A DNA stretch of 64,000 nucleotides, taken from Ferruginibacter sp. (GTDB taxonomy: Bacteria; Bacteroidota; Bacteroidia; Chitinophagales; Chitinophagaceae). A program made the position numbers and the translations under genes. The DNA is taken from NCBI GenBank assembly GCA_025963635.1, contig JAOQAK010000032.1:34102-98101 (forward strand). The letters run 5' to 3'. Shown here one piece after another: positions 18,694 to 27,412 of the stretch (the first letter of the stretch is position 1; every line of letters starts with the position of its first letter). The notes beneath the pieces are model-generated. The model had not been told where the DNA came from. It saw nothing but the letters and a program-made list of their open reading frames with translations, and searched no databases.

Positions 18694-19311
18694 TTAAATG
18701 TGGATGTTTCGGTATTTCCTGAATGGCCGAAGATAAATAATTCCTTTTGATGTTATAAAGCGGGTGGCAGTTGGTATCCACTGTCCCCTCGCATCGTTTC
18801 GCCAAACCAGGAAATGTAAATGAGGAAAAAGTGCGAAACCCGTTTTCCCGCTAAGACCAATATGTTGCCCCTGCAATACTGTGTCGCCAACGTTTACCAG
18901 GGCACCATTATGTTGCAGGTGCCAGTACCCGGCTCTTGATCCATCAGGGTGCTGAATGATTATAAAATTTCCTTCGGACCTATATTTTTTGTTCCACCCT
19001 CCTTTACTCCCATCTTCTTTAACCCTTGTAACAATGCCGTTCCTCGCCGCATGTACCGCTGTTCCGCTCTTCATTTTAAAATCAAGGGCCGCCCTGTTTT
19101 TATGAGAATACCTGCTAAAATATCCCTGTACCAAACGGTGAGACGTATTATACGCATAGGGCAAGTTATAAGCATAACTGGTATCCTCTTTAACGATCCC
19201 TTTTTGGAGTTGTTTTATTTGGGTGCGAAAAGGATACTTGCTGGCAGAGCAGCCAACTAACAGTAGAGCAATTAAAAAATTCAGGAGAAGATATTGTTTA
19301 CAGGTCATCAT
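18694..19311 (-). CDS. M23-family peptidoglycan endopeptidase, lipoprotein
   Basis: The 205-residue protein has a lipoprotein signal (MMTCKQYLLLNFLIALLLVG then Cys, lipobox LVGC). It then has an M23 peptidase domain with SHKNRAALDFKMKSGTAVHAARNG (His and Asp zinc ligands) around residues 68-92 and the LFPHLHFLVW motif (HxH) near residue 168. Members cut peptide cross-links in peptidoglycan; this one is probably tethered facing the periplasm. It is compact, with no LysM or coiled coil. It is the first gene of the minus-strand run M23, pnuC, tag, nadR-like; the nine-base spacing to pnuC suggests cotranscription. Confidence 0.9.
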   Translation of the reverse strand: MMTCKQYLLLNFLIALLLVGCSASKYPFRTQIKQLQKGIVKEDTSYAYNLPYAYNTSHRLVQGYFSRYSHKNRAALDFKMKSGTAVHAARNGIVTRVKEDGSKGGWNKKYRSEGNFIIIQHPDGSRAGYWHLQHNGALVNVGDTVLQGQHIGLSGKTGFALFPHLHFLVWRNDARGQWIPTATRFITSKGIIYLRPFRKYRNIHI

Positions 19312-19515
19312 ACATTACAGCCGCCAATTAGGTTACAGGATAAGTTTAACGTGAATAGAAGGATAAAGTTCGGCATGAAATGTACTCCACATTCATTCTA
19401 TTTTTAAGTAGTAACAAAGTTAGAACTTGCAGATAAACCGTTTTGCAATCACAGAGCAAACTGCTGAACATTTGAAAGAAAGCTTTCGTGCGGCAGTCTT
19501 AAAGATATTTAAAGG

Positions 19516-19880
19516 ATAAAAAAGAGCAGCTTTGCATTGATGGTTATCTTATACCTGGGTGCCGGTGTAAATCATTTTGTGCATCCCGGCTCATATCTTG
19601 CTATTATTCCGCCTTACTTCCCCTATCCAATGTTTATCAATTATGCAAGCGGTATAGCAGAGATTCTTTTAGGTATATTGTTACTGTTTACCGCCACAAG
19701 AACAACAGCCGTGATCGGTGTATTATTTTACTGATACTTTTTATTCCAGCGCATGTTTATATGATACAAAAGGGCGGTTGTGTAAACACTAATATCTGCT
19801 GGCCTGCATGGAAGGCCTGGCTACGGTTATTTCCTCTCCAGTTTATGTTGATGTGGTGGGCATGGTGGCTGAGAAAATAA
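19516..19880 (+). pseudogene. DoxX-family membrane protein gene without ATG and with one frameshift
   Basis: The first frame encodes LMVILYLGAGVNHFVHPGSY and ASGIAEILLGILLLF, typical of small DoxX-type membrane proteins, then stops at 19732-19734. The sequence resumes in another frame with LLILFIPAHVYMIQKGG and ends WLRLFPLQFMLMWWAWWLRK at 19880, which completes a normal-length protein of about 120 residues. One missing base near 19726-19731 (a T-rich run) explains the break. The natural N-terminus would be KKSSFALMVILY, but the codon in the start position is ATA at 19516 rather than ATG; the next candidate is the ATG at 19540. Both defects point to a decayed gene, if not sequence error. Confidence 0.8.
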
Positions 19881-19920
19881 TATTCCTGTAAATAAAGTGC
19901 CGCCAGGCGGAGGTTGACTA

Positions 19921-19959
19921 AAAAAACACCCGTGCGATGAATGCTGCACGGGTGTTTTT
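19921..19959. terminator. Bidirectional terminator between the DoxX remnant and the Nfu gene
   Basis: AAAAAACACCCGTGC (19921-19935) pairs with GCACGGGTGTTTTT (19946-19959). The arms carry A and T runs at both outer ends, so it works for the convergent genes on either side. Confidence 0.88.
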
Positions 19960-19998
19960 AAATAAAAACTCTTCTATTCTTTATAGGTATGCTTTTTC

Positions 19999-20598
19999 TT
20001 ATTCTGCTTCGGCCACCACTTCGGTCACTTCGGGAATCATCCTTTTCATCATTCCTTCAATACCGGCTTTGAGGGTGATCATTGATGAAGGGCATCCGCT
20101 ACAGCTTCCCTGCAACATTAAATTTACCCTGCCATCTTCATAGCTTTTAAATTGTATCGCACCGCCATCCATTTCAACAGCCGGCTTTACATAATTCTCC
20201 AACAACTCTTTGATGCGTTTTACCACATCATCATCATCGGCACTCACAGCATTGCTGCTTTCCTGTTTCATCGAAGCCACATCTTCTTCATTTACTACAG
20301 CCTTTCCTTCTTCAAGATATTCTTTTAAAAATTGTTTGATCGTAGGGATCACATCCTGCCAGTCGTCTGTACCGGTGGTTTTCGTAATCGTAATAAAATT
20401 ACTTGCTATGAAAACCGATTTAATAAACGGGAAGGTAAATAATTCCTGTGCCAGGGGCGAAGGAACCGCACTTACCTCATCCGGGAAGTCGATGCTTTTA
20501 CCGGGATATAATAATTTATTGGCCACAAATTTCATTGTTTCCGGGTTGGGAGTCATCTCCGTATAAATACTGATCACCGGGTTGCCTGTTTTAATCAT
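19999..20598 (-). CDS. NifU-like iron-sulfur carrier (Nfu with Nfu_N domain)
   Basis: The product (199 residues from ATG 20598) has an N-terminal Nfu_N domain (TEMTPNPETMKFVANKLLYP, about 10-95) and a C-terminal NifU domain (about 125-190) with the cluster-binding GSCSGCPSS motif. Such proteins deliver [4Fe-4S] clusters to client enzymes in the cytosol; NadA, MoaA and MqnC in this window are the kind of clients expected. An upstream in-frame start at 20649 would add 17 residues, but the promoter box at 20624-20631 lies inside that extension. A bidirectional terminator follows the gene. Confidence 0.92.
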   Translation of the reverse strand: MIKTGNPVISIYTEMTPNPETMKFVANKLLYPGKSIDFPDEVSAVPSPLAQELFTFPFIKSVFIASNFITITKTTGTDDWQDVIPTIKQFLKEYLEEGKAVVNEEDVASMKQESSNAVSADDDDVVKRIKELLENYVKPAVEMDGGAIQFKSYEDGRVNLMLQGSCSGCPSSMITLKAGIEGMMKRMIPEVTEVVAEAE

Positions 20599-20623
20599 AA
20601 AATTATATTTAAAAATTTCAATA

Positions 20624-20631
20624 CAAAGATA
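20624..20631 (-). promoter_or_regulatory. Predicted -7 box for the Nfu gene
   Basis: On the minus strand this reads TATCTTTG, an exact TAnnTTTG match 25 bases before the chosen ATG. Confidence 0.55.
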
Positions 20632-20831
20632 ACAAGTCTGGCACAACAACGAAAAACCTCATTTTTTCATCCCGATAAGATGGCGTTAAATTTCCCTGTT
20701 TCGACAATTTTATGCTTTGGAAGAAATATGCTGCGGAGGGAACGCCCGGCTATTTTCCGGGACTGAATTTTGTTTTATGGCGACCAGTTTATAAAAAGCA
20801 GCCTTTTTGCAGGTACCCACTTATTCCGTTG

Positions 20832-21746
20832 TTACTGGATGATCAGATTTCCGGCTATGGTTAATTTTTTATTCGGTTGCACGGTTATTTTTCCGCCGGG
20901 CTGGATGGTTTGGGGCACATTTAAAATGCACTCGCCGGTTGCCGGGGGATCAATAATGATTTCGGTGTTGGCCGCAAGATTTGCAGGAGGGATGGTATTG
21001 TTGCTCCAGTTGGTGGTTACATCCCAATTGCCGGTACCGGTAAAAGTAAACACTGTCGGCGCAGCCGGAGCAATATAAGTGACCGATAATTGAGGGCGCT
21101 GGGCGGCGACAGAATTTTCCCTGGAACTAAAGCGTTTGGCGGATCCTGAGCTGGCTTCAGCACCAATTAAAATCCATCCAAAATTCGTGGAAGGATTATT
21201 CAGCCAGGCCTGAACCTCGGTAATCACCTGCGGAGAGGTCCATGAGTAACTTGCCGATGCGCCCCCCACACCGGTGGTGGCCGAAGCGGTTGAACTAAAA
21301 TCTCCGCCCGGTGCAGTCCAGGCATTGGAAGGGTGAAAGCGGTTTACCCAGGTGGCATCGTTCGTGGTAGCTGCCACACCAGCGCCATCACCCGAAGCTG
21401 GTGCAGCGGAACTGCCTTCTCCCCAATCAACCAGCAAAGGGTGAATGCTCACGCTGTTAGTGACGGCACTTGTATTTACTTTATTGCAAAATAAAGATAG
21501 CGTAACAGCCGTGATAGTAGCCCCGGCCGGAACCTGGGCGGCAATGTCAAATTTCAGGAGGGCTCTCCTGGGGCTGCCATTGGCGGTATTTCCCGCAAAA
21601 ATATTCACACCCGCTCCATTGCTATTTCCTGTTGCATCCTGGAAAATGGTATTGTCCTTTACGGGGTTTAGCACGACAGTCGTTTGGCCGTTAACAGAAA
21701 AAATGGAAGTGATTACAAAAACAATAGTAATACAACATCTCAACAT
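20832..21746 (-). CDS. Secreted DNRLRE-domain protein
   Basis: From the ATG at 21746 the product is 304 residues with a signal peptide (MLRCCITIVFVITSIFSVNG, cleavage before QTT). Residues about 25-225 form a DNRLRE-type beta domain, recognised by the opening VVLNPVKDNTIFQD, the ALLKFDIAAQVPAGATITAVTLSL core and the EVQAWLNNPSTNFGWILIG segment. The last 70 residues are a second beta domain beginning FTGTGNWDVTTNWSNNTIPP, common at the C-termini of secreted Bacteroidota proteins. No type IX sorting domain is obvious. It probably acts outside the cell in adhesion or polymer binding. An upstream start at 21803 would bury the signal peptide and is less likely. Confidence 0.85.
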   Translation of the reverse strand: MLRCCITIVFVITSIFSVNGQTTVVLNPVKDNTIFQDATGNSNGAGVNIFAGNTANGSPRRALLKFDIAAQVPAGATITAVTLSLFCNKVNTSAVTNSVSIHPLLVDWGEGSSAAPASGDGAGVAATTNDATWVNRFHPSNAWTAPGGDFSSTASATTGVGGASASYSWTSPQVITEVQAWLNNPSTNFGWILIGAEASSGSAKRFSSRENSVAAQRPQLSVTYIAPAAPTVFTFTGTGNWDVTTNWSNNTIPPANLAANTEIIIDPPATGECILNVPQTIQPGGKITVQPNKKLTIAGNLIIQ

Positions 21747-22011
21747 GGCTATTATTTTTTGGGTAAGAGTCAACACGTGATTAAGGAGAAATCGCGGTTG
21801 CAATTTGTAATCGCAAAAAAGTAATAACGGGTTGTGTCAGCTCAAAAATTCTTCTTAAAGGAAAGAGCATCAGCGATGGATAAATCTTGACGCTTAAATG
21901 GACCCGAAGGTAATTTTATTTGACTGCGGCAGCATTGTTTTTCGGTGGCGAAAGACCGCCTGTGAGGGTTTGTATTCGGAATGGTGAAATTGGACCTCTC
22001 TTACAGAAACT

Positions 22012-22044
22012 AAAAAACCGGTGAATATTTCTCAACGGCTTTTT
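22012..22044 (-). terminator. Probable terminator after pcrA
   Basis: On the minus strand a CCG/CGG-closed hairpin with flanking A and T runs is followed by six T. It lies 18 bases beyond the helicase stop. The rest of the gap from 21747 to 22061 shows nothing else. Confidence 0.55.
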
Positions 22045-22061
22045 AGATATATATGAGTTAG

Positions 22062-24401
22062 TTATTCAAGGATCCTCAGCTTTGCATAATTGAGCATAAT
22101 CTTTTTTTCCCCGTTCAACTCAAATTGAACAATGGCGATGGGATTGTGGGCTGCGCCTTCCATTTTCATCACTTCGCCGAAACCAAACTTCTGGTGCTCC
22201 ACTTTCTGGCCGGCTTGTAAATTACTGGTATCGCTGGGTGCAAAATCTGCAGTAGGTGTATGCTCTTTGATTTGTGGCCGGGTGGGTACCAGGTAGGCCG
22301 GCCGGCTTTTTTCTTCCTTTTTTACAGGTGGTGGCGATGACCTATAGCTTGTTCCACCGGAGCCATTTCTATCAAAAGAGCTGCCACCCCAGTTATTGCT
22401 ATGGCCGCCCTGGTTGCGGATGCCGCCTCCGGCGAAACTCTTATCTATAAAATCAGAAGGCATTTCATCTATAAAACGACTTGGTTCATTTTGCTGTAGC
22501 TGCCCAAAGCGATAACGTGCATTGGCGTAGGTTAACCATAGTTTAGTTTTGGCCCTCGTAATAGCTACATAAAATAATCTCCGCTCTTCTTCCAGTTCCT
22601 CCCTTGTATTGATACTCATAGCACTGGGGAAAAGAGTTTCTTCCAACCCTCCTACGAAAACACAGCTAAACTCTAATCCTTTGGCTGCATGGATGGTCAT
22701 TAGTTTTACGCTGTCTGCCTCGTCTTTATCATTATCCGAATCCGTTAATAAAGTAATTTGCTGAAGGTAACTGCCCAGGCTTTTATCGCCGACTTCACCA
22801 TCTTCTTCGTTCATCGGAGTTTCAATAAACTCTTTAATAGAATTCAATAACTCCTGTACGTTTTCATATCTCGCCAAACCTTCCGTGGTTTTGTCATTGA
22901 AAAGTTCCTTTACGATCTGCGTGCTTTTGCCCACTATTATAGCGAGTTCGTAAGCATTTTTTTTATCCAGCTCGCTTTGGAACATCTTGATCATCATCAC
23001 AAAATTGCTGATGGCTTCCAGTGTTCCTCCCTTATAACCATATTGTTGGGCATTTTTCAACACCTCCCAGAGTGTAATATTATTTTCATTGGCCATTAAA
23101 ACGGCCCTGTCCATACTGGTTTTGCCGATTCCCCGGGTAGGATAATTGATAACACGTTTTAACGCTTCTTCATCGTTTGGGTTTACCACCAATCTCAAAT
23201 AAGCTACATAATCCTTTATCTCCTTGCGTTGGTAAAAGGATAGGCCACCATAAATTCGGTATGGAATATTCATCCGGCGCAGGCTTTCTTCATAGCTGCG
23301 GCTCTGTGCATTGGTCCGGTATAAAATTGCAAATTCGTTGTTGAAAAAATGGTTGCGCAGCTTTTCTTCCTGTATCGTATCGGCCACAAATTTTCCTTCT
23401 TCATTATCTGTAGCGGTGCGAACCAGCTTTATTTTATCACCATTGCCTTTTTCAGTCCACAGTTTTTTGGGTAACTGGTTCTTATTATTACCAATGATCT
23501 CATTAGCAACACTTAGTATGCTATTGCTGCTGCGATAATTTTGTTCCAGCTTCACCACTCTAACATCGTCGTAATCCCTGGAAAATTGAAGAATATTTTC
23601 GATGGTGGCGCCCCTGAAGCTATAGATACTCTGTGCGTCATCACCCACCACACATACATTTTCATGCATAGCACCCAACAGTTTGATGATTTCGTACTGG
23701 GAAGTATTGGTATCCTGGTACTCATCAATCATAATGTATTTGAACTTGCGCTGGTACTTGCTCAACGACTCAGGATGATTTTTAAGCAGGATATACATTT
23801 TGAACAGCAGGTCATCAAAATCCATTGCGCCGTTTTTGAAACAGCGGTTGTTGTATGCGGCATAGATTTTACCAATCAACGGGCGGTTAGCTCTTGCATC
23901 TTCCTGTTGGGTAGCCCAATCGTTGATGTATTCTTCGGGACCAACAAGGCTGTTTTTAACCGATGAAATCCTATTGTAAACAGTATTGGGTTTGTAGAGC
24001 TTGTCATCCAGTTCCATTTCTTTGATGACGGTTTTCAACACACTTTTTGCATCATCCGTATCATAAATGGTAAAGTTATTTGGATAGCCGATTTTGCCGG
24101 CTTCCGCTCTTAGTATCCTAGCAAAAACACTGTGAAAAGTTCCGATGTATAGATTACGGGCTTCCGAATTGCCGAGGGTGCGTTCTATCCTTTCCTTCAT
24201 TTCTTTGGCGGCCTTATTGGTAAAAGTAAGCGCCAGTATGTTGAATGCATCGATATTGTGAAAACCCATCAGGTGCGCAATGCGGGTGGTAAGTACCTTG
24301 GTTTTACCGCTTCCTGCGCCTGCAATGATCATGATCGGACCGTCTTTATGTAAAACAGCTTCCCGCTGTGGTTCGTTCAGTTCATCTAGATAATTAGCCA
24401 T
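22062..24401 (-). CDS. pcrA: ATP-dependent DNA helicase PcrA/UvrD
   Basis: The 779-residue superfamily 1A helicase has motif I AGAGSGKTKVLTTRI (27-42), the Q motif LNEPQREAV, motif II IDEYQDTN near residue 226, motif III VGDDAQSIYSFRGA, motif IV LEQNYRSS, motif V SVKLMTIHAAKGLEFSCVFV near 568 and motif VI EERRLFYVAITRAK near 620. The C-terminal end KVEHQKFGFGEVMKMEG is the PcrA Tudor-like domain that contacts RNA polymerase in other bacteria. It acts in repair and in clearing obstacles to replication. Length is normal. A promoter box sits four bases before its ATG. Confidence 0.97.
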   Translation of the reverse strand: MANYLDELNEPQREAVLHKDGPIMIIAGAGSGKTKVLTTRIAHLMGFHNIDAFNILALTFTNKAAKEMKERIERTLGNSEARNLYIGTFHSVFARILRAEAGKIGYPNNFTIYDTDDAKSVLKTVIKEMELDDKLYKPNTVYNRISSVKNSLVGPEEYINDWATQQEDARANRPLIGKIYAAYNNRCFKNGAMDFDDLLFKMYILLKNHPESLSKYQRKFKYIMIDEYQDTNTSQYEIIKLLGAMHENVCVVGDDAQSIYSFRGATIENILQFSRDYDDVRVVKLEQNYRSSNSILSVANEIIGNNKNQLPKKLWTEKGNGDKIKLVRTATDNEEGKFVADTIQEEKLRNHFFNNEFAILYRTNAQSRSYEESLRRMNIPYRIYGGLSFYQRKEIKDYVAYLRLVVNPNDEEALKRVINYPTRGIGKTSMDRAVLMANENNITLWEVLKNAQQYGYKGGTLEAISNFVMMIKMFQSELDKKNAYELAIIVGKSTQIVKELFNDKTTEGLARYENVQELLNSIKEFIETPMNEEDGEVGDKSLGSYLQQITLLTDSDNDKDEADSVKLMTIHAAKGLEFSCVFVGGLEETLFPSAMSINTREELEEERRLFYVAITRAKTKLWLTYANARYRFGQLQQNEPSRFIDEMPSDFIDKSFAGGGIRNQGGHSNNWGGSSFDRNGSGGTSYRSSPPPVKKEEKSRPAYLVPTRPQIKEHTPTADFAPSDTSNLQAGQKVEHQKFGFGEVMKMEGAAHNPIAIVQFELNGEKKIMLNYAKLRILE

Positions 24402-24405
24402 TCTG

Positions 24406-24413
24406 CAAAGGTA
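24406..24413 (-). promoter_or_regulatory. Predicted -7 box immediately before pcrA
   Basis: TACCTTTG on the minus strand matches TAnnTTTG exactly and leaves only four bases before the ATG, so the message would be leaderless or almost so. Confidence 0.6.
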
Positions 24414-24671
24414 CGAATACCCAAATTGAGGTTAAGAAGTGTGAGAAAAAATTTATGTTTGCACGCAAACCAATACTTTCGCATTAAGAACACTCTTCCG
24501 GTATTCCTTTTCTAAATTGTAATAGAGTATTGCGGTAATATAAAGGATACTAATTGCAATTGCATACCCGCCAATGGTGCCAAAAGGCGATTCCTTAACC
24601 GGGCATTTACAATAAATAATTTTATAATCTGTAACTTAGTAAGGGTCTTTTTTACTGTCAACTGCGGGTGT

Positions 24672-25550
24672 ATGAACAACACGTACGATTACTCTGTAAG
24701 CCGCCCGGGCTATTTTAAACAGCTTGCTGTGAAGGAGCTGCTTTTTCTGCATTATCTATGTCCGCAAATCGATCCGTATTTATACCATTACCAAACTCAT
24801 TTTAACCAGGTGTGCTTTACATTGGATGTCGGTACAATATTTCAACCCGGATCTGACACCTGGCACAAGTCTGAAAACAATTCCATTTTTGCCTGCAAAG
24901 CGGCATGGAAACGAGCGCCGGACAGCGGGACCATGGAAATATTATCGTTCTATTTTCCAGATAATTTCCTGCAGCAGTTTTATAAAGAACACAGGCGGCA
25001 TTTTCCGGTGATGCATTTGCCTGGCCCACCCGGCAATAGGGTCATCGAGATAAATATCAATGAAATAACGCTCGGATTTTTTTACAGCATAATGCCCTAT
25101 TTTTCCCCGCAGGCACTTCCCCTGTCTAATTTGCTCGAACTTAAATTTAGGGAGCTTCTTTTTATTATTTTGTCGAACCCGGCAAATATTGGGTTACTCG
25201 CATATGTGAACAGTATGGACGATCAGCACAAACCTCCCCTGCAGGATATAATGGATGCACATTTCAATTTTAATTTATCCCTGGCCGATTTCGCCCGTAT
25301 TGCACAACGCAGCCTTGCAACCTTTAAAAGGGATTTTACTGAAATGTATCATACTACTCCTGGCAAATGGCTCGCACAAAAGCGGCTCGAATACGCAAAA
25401 CTTCTTTTAAACAGCAGCAAAAAAAATGTACATGAAGTTGCCTACGACAGCGGCTTTGAAAATGCTACCCATTTCAGCCGCGTTTTTAAAGAGAAGTTTG
25501 GATTGGCCCCACTGCAATTTCGTAAACAAAATACTGCTATGAACGCCTGA
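24672..25550 (+). CDS. AraC-family transcriptional regulator
   Basis: The 292-residue protein has an N-terminal cupin-like sensing region (about 25-160) and a C-terminal AraC double helix-turn-helix (about 190-285): LSLADFARIAQRSLATFKRDF, then TPGKWLAQKRLEYAKLLL and VHEVAYDSGFENATHFSRVFKEKFG. The effector is unknown. It precedes an FAD-dependent oxidase gene on the same strand by 262 bases, which makes that gene a plausible target. The ATG at 24672 follows a gap of 258 bases in which I see no other feature than the pcrA promoter. Confidence 0.92.
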   Translation: MNNTYDYSVSRPGYFKQLAVKELLFLHYLCPQIDPYLYHYQTHFNQVCFTLDVGTIFQPGSDTWHKSENNSIFACKAAWKRAPDSGTMEILSFYFPDNFLQQFYKEHRRHFPVMHLPGPPGNRVIEININEITLGFFYSIMPYFSPQALPLSNLLELKFRELLFIILSNPANIGLLAYVNSMDDQHKPPLQDIMDAHFNFNLSLADFARIAQRSLATFKRDFTEMYHTTPGKWLAQKRLEYAKLLLNSSKKNVHEVAYDSGFENATHFSRVFKEKFGLAPLQFRKQNTAMNA

Positions 25551-25812
25551 TGTATTGATTCGGTCGCCGTATTTAAGCCATAGCCTAAAAAGCCATTTTA
25601 TCGGTAACAAACGGGCATAGTTTTAACCCCTGCCACACCCACAACCACTAGCTATTCGTCGCCCACCTGAATCACAGCGAGTCAAAAAAATTGTCTCGGA
25701 TTTTTGAGCTTCACGGATAACTTGTTGAGCTTTTAAGAAAACATTTTTCTATATAGGGGCAATATCTTTAGCGTTAGATGACCCCATTTTTCAAACATTA
25801 AAAACTGCATGT

Positions 25813-27204
25813 ATGACACAAGATCTAACTGATTCTTTCAAAAAAAGCCTCCGTGGTAAATTGGTGCTGCCCAATGATGCGGATTATGACACCGTCCGAA
25901 AAGTTTACAATGGCATGATCGATAAACATCCTGCTATGATTGTACAATGTGCAGACAATGCGGATGTAATTGCCTGTATCCGATTTGCAAAGGAAAACCG
26001 GTTGTTGCTTGCTATAAGGGGCGGTGGACACAACGCAGGCGGACTGGGTATTGCAGATGATGCATTGGTAATTGACCTTTCAATGATGAAAGAAATCCAC
26101 ATCAATAGTGATAATGAAACGGTACGGGTGCAAGGTGGATGTTTATTAAAAGAAGTGGACGCCGCCACACACGAAGTGGGTATGTGCGTTCCTTCAGGCA
26201 TATTTGGTACTACGGGTGTTGCGGGCCTTACACTCGGTGGTGGACTTGGTCACCTCACCCGCCAGTACGGACTTTCAATAGATAATCTTTTGGAGGCAGA
26301 AGTAATATTAGCGGATGGCCGGGTTGTGACAGCCTCTGAAACAGAAAACCAGGATCTCTTTTGGGCCCTCCGTGGTGGTGGCGGAAATTTTGGTGTGGTA
26401 GTCTCATTCCTTTTTAAATTAAGGCCGGCACATACTATTTATGGGGGCCCGATGCTTTGGCACCTGGATGATTCAGCGGAAATGATGCAATGGTATCACA
26501 ATTTCATAACCAATGCGCCGGAGAACATCAACGGATTTTTCGCTTTCCTCACAGTTCCCCCTTTTGCTCCCTTCCCGGAACATCTGCACCTGAAAAAAAT
26601 GTGCGGCGTAGTCTGGTGCTATAATGGCGAACTTGAAAAAGCAGAAAAAGTTTTCGAGCCCATTCGTAATTTTAAAACACCGGCATTGGATTTTGTAGGT
26701 CCTATTCCTTTCCCTGCATTGCAAACGATGTTCGATGGCCTGTATCCGCCAGGCCTGTTATGGTACTGGAAAGCGGATTTTGTAAAAGACCTTGACGAAA
26801 CATCGATAGGGTTCCATGCCAGGTTTGGCAGCGAAATGCCTACCCCTCTTTCCTCTATGCATATGTATCCCGTAAATGGTGCGGCATCAAAGGTTGGTAA
26901 AAATGATACTGCGTGGAATTATCGTGATGCAAATTATGCGGTGGTGATTGTGGGGATTGACGAGGATCCTGGAAATAAAGACAAGATTGTTGGCTGGACG
27001 AGAGATTACTGGGAAACACTGCATCCGTATTCTGCAGGTGGCGCCTATGTAAACTTTTTGATGGATGAAGGTGAAGACCGAATAAAAGCCACTTACGGTG
27101 ATAATTACCAACGACTGGTAGATATAAAAGCAAAATATGATCCCCAAAATTTATTTAGGGTGAATCAAAATATCAGTCCGAAAATAAGAGAGGTGGTAAT
27201 GTGA
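25813..27204 (+). CDS. FAD-binding oxidase, berberine-bridge-enzyme type
   Basis: The 463-residue protein has the PCMH-type FAD-binding fold (about 40-215) with the flavin-anchoring motif RGGGHNAGG, where His73 is the expected covalent attachment site. It continues with VPSGIFGTTGVAGLTLGGGLGHL and WALRGGGGNFGVV, and ends in a BBE domain (YVNFLMDEGED, then YDPQNLFRVNQNI). In bicovalent members a Cys aligns with Phe131 here, so this enzyme should be monocovalent. Such oxidases use O2 to oxidise sugars, alcohols or aromatics; the substrate is unknown. There is no signal peptide. It lies downstream of an AraC regulator. Confidence 0.9.
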   Translation: MTQDLTDSFKKSLRGKLVLPNDADYDTVRKVYNGMIDKHPAMIVQCADNADVIACIRFAKENRLLLAIRGGGHNAGGLGIADDALVIDLSMMKEIHINSDNETVRVQGGCLLKEVDAATHEVGMCVPSGIFGTTGVAGLTLGGGLGHLTRQYGLSIDNLLEAEVILADGRVVTASETENQDLFWALRGGGGNFGVVVSFLFKLRPAHTIYGGPMLWHLDDSAEMMQWYHNFITNAPENINGFFAFLTVPPFAPFPEHLHLKKMCGVVWCYNGELEKAEKVFEPIRNFKTPALDFVGPIPFPALQTMFDGLYPPGLLWYWKADFVKDLDETSIGFHARFGSEMPTPLSSMHMYPVNGAASKVGKNDTAWNYRDANYAVVIVGIDEDPGNKDKIVGWTRDYWETLHPYSAGGAYVNFLMDEGEDRIKATYGDNYQRLVDIKAKYDPQNLFRVNQNISPKIREVVM

Positions 27205-27412
27205 CAGATGCCATTTCCTGACAAATAAAAGGACAGGGTGCAATGTAGATTTACAGGGCGACCCAGAATTGAAGCAGTCAAATTTTGATGCCCGATTTTA
27301 TAAGTCTGCCTTGTGAAGTACATGGTCAAACTTTTCAATTGAAGGGGATATCCAAATATTTTGGGATAAAACTTATAAAGCTATTTCTCTCATTTACTCC
27401 GGTAGAAAAAGA

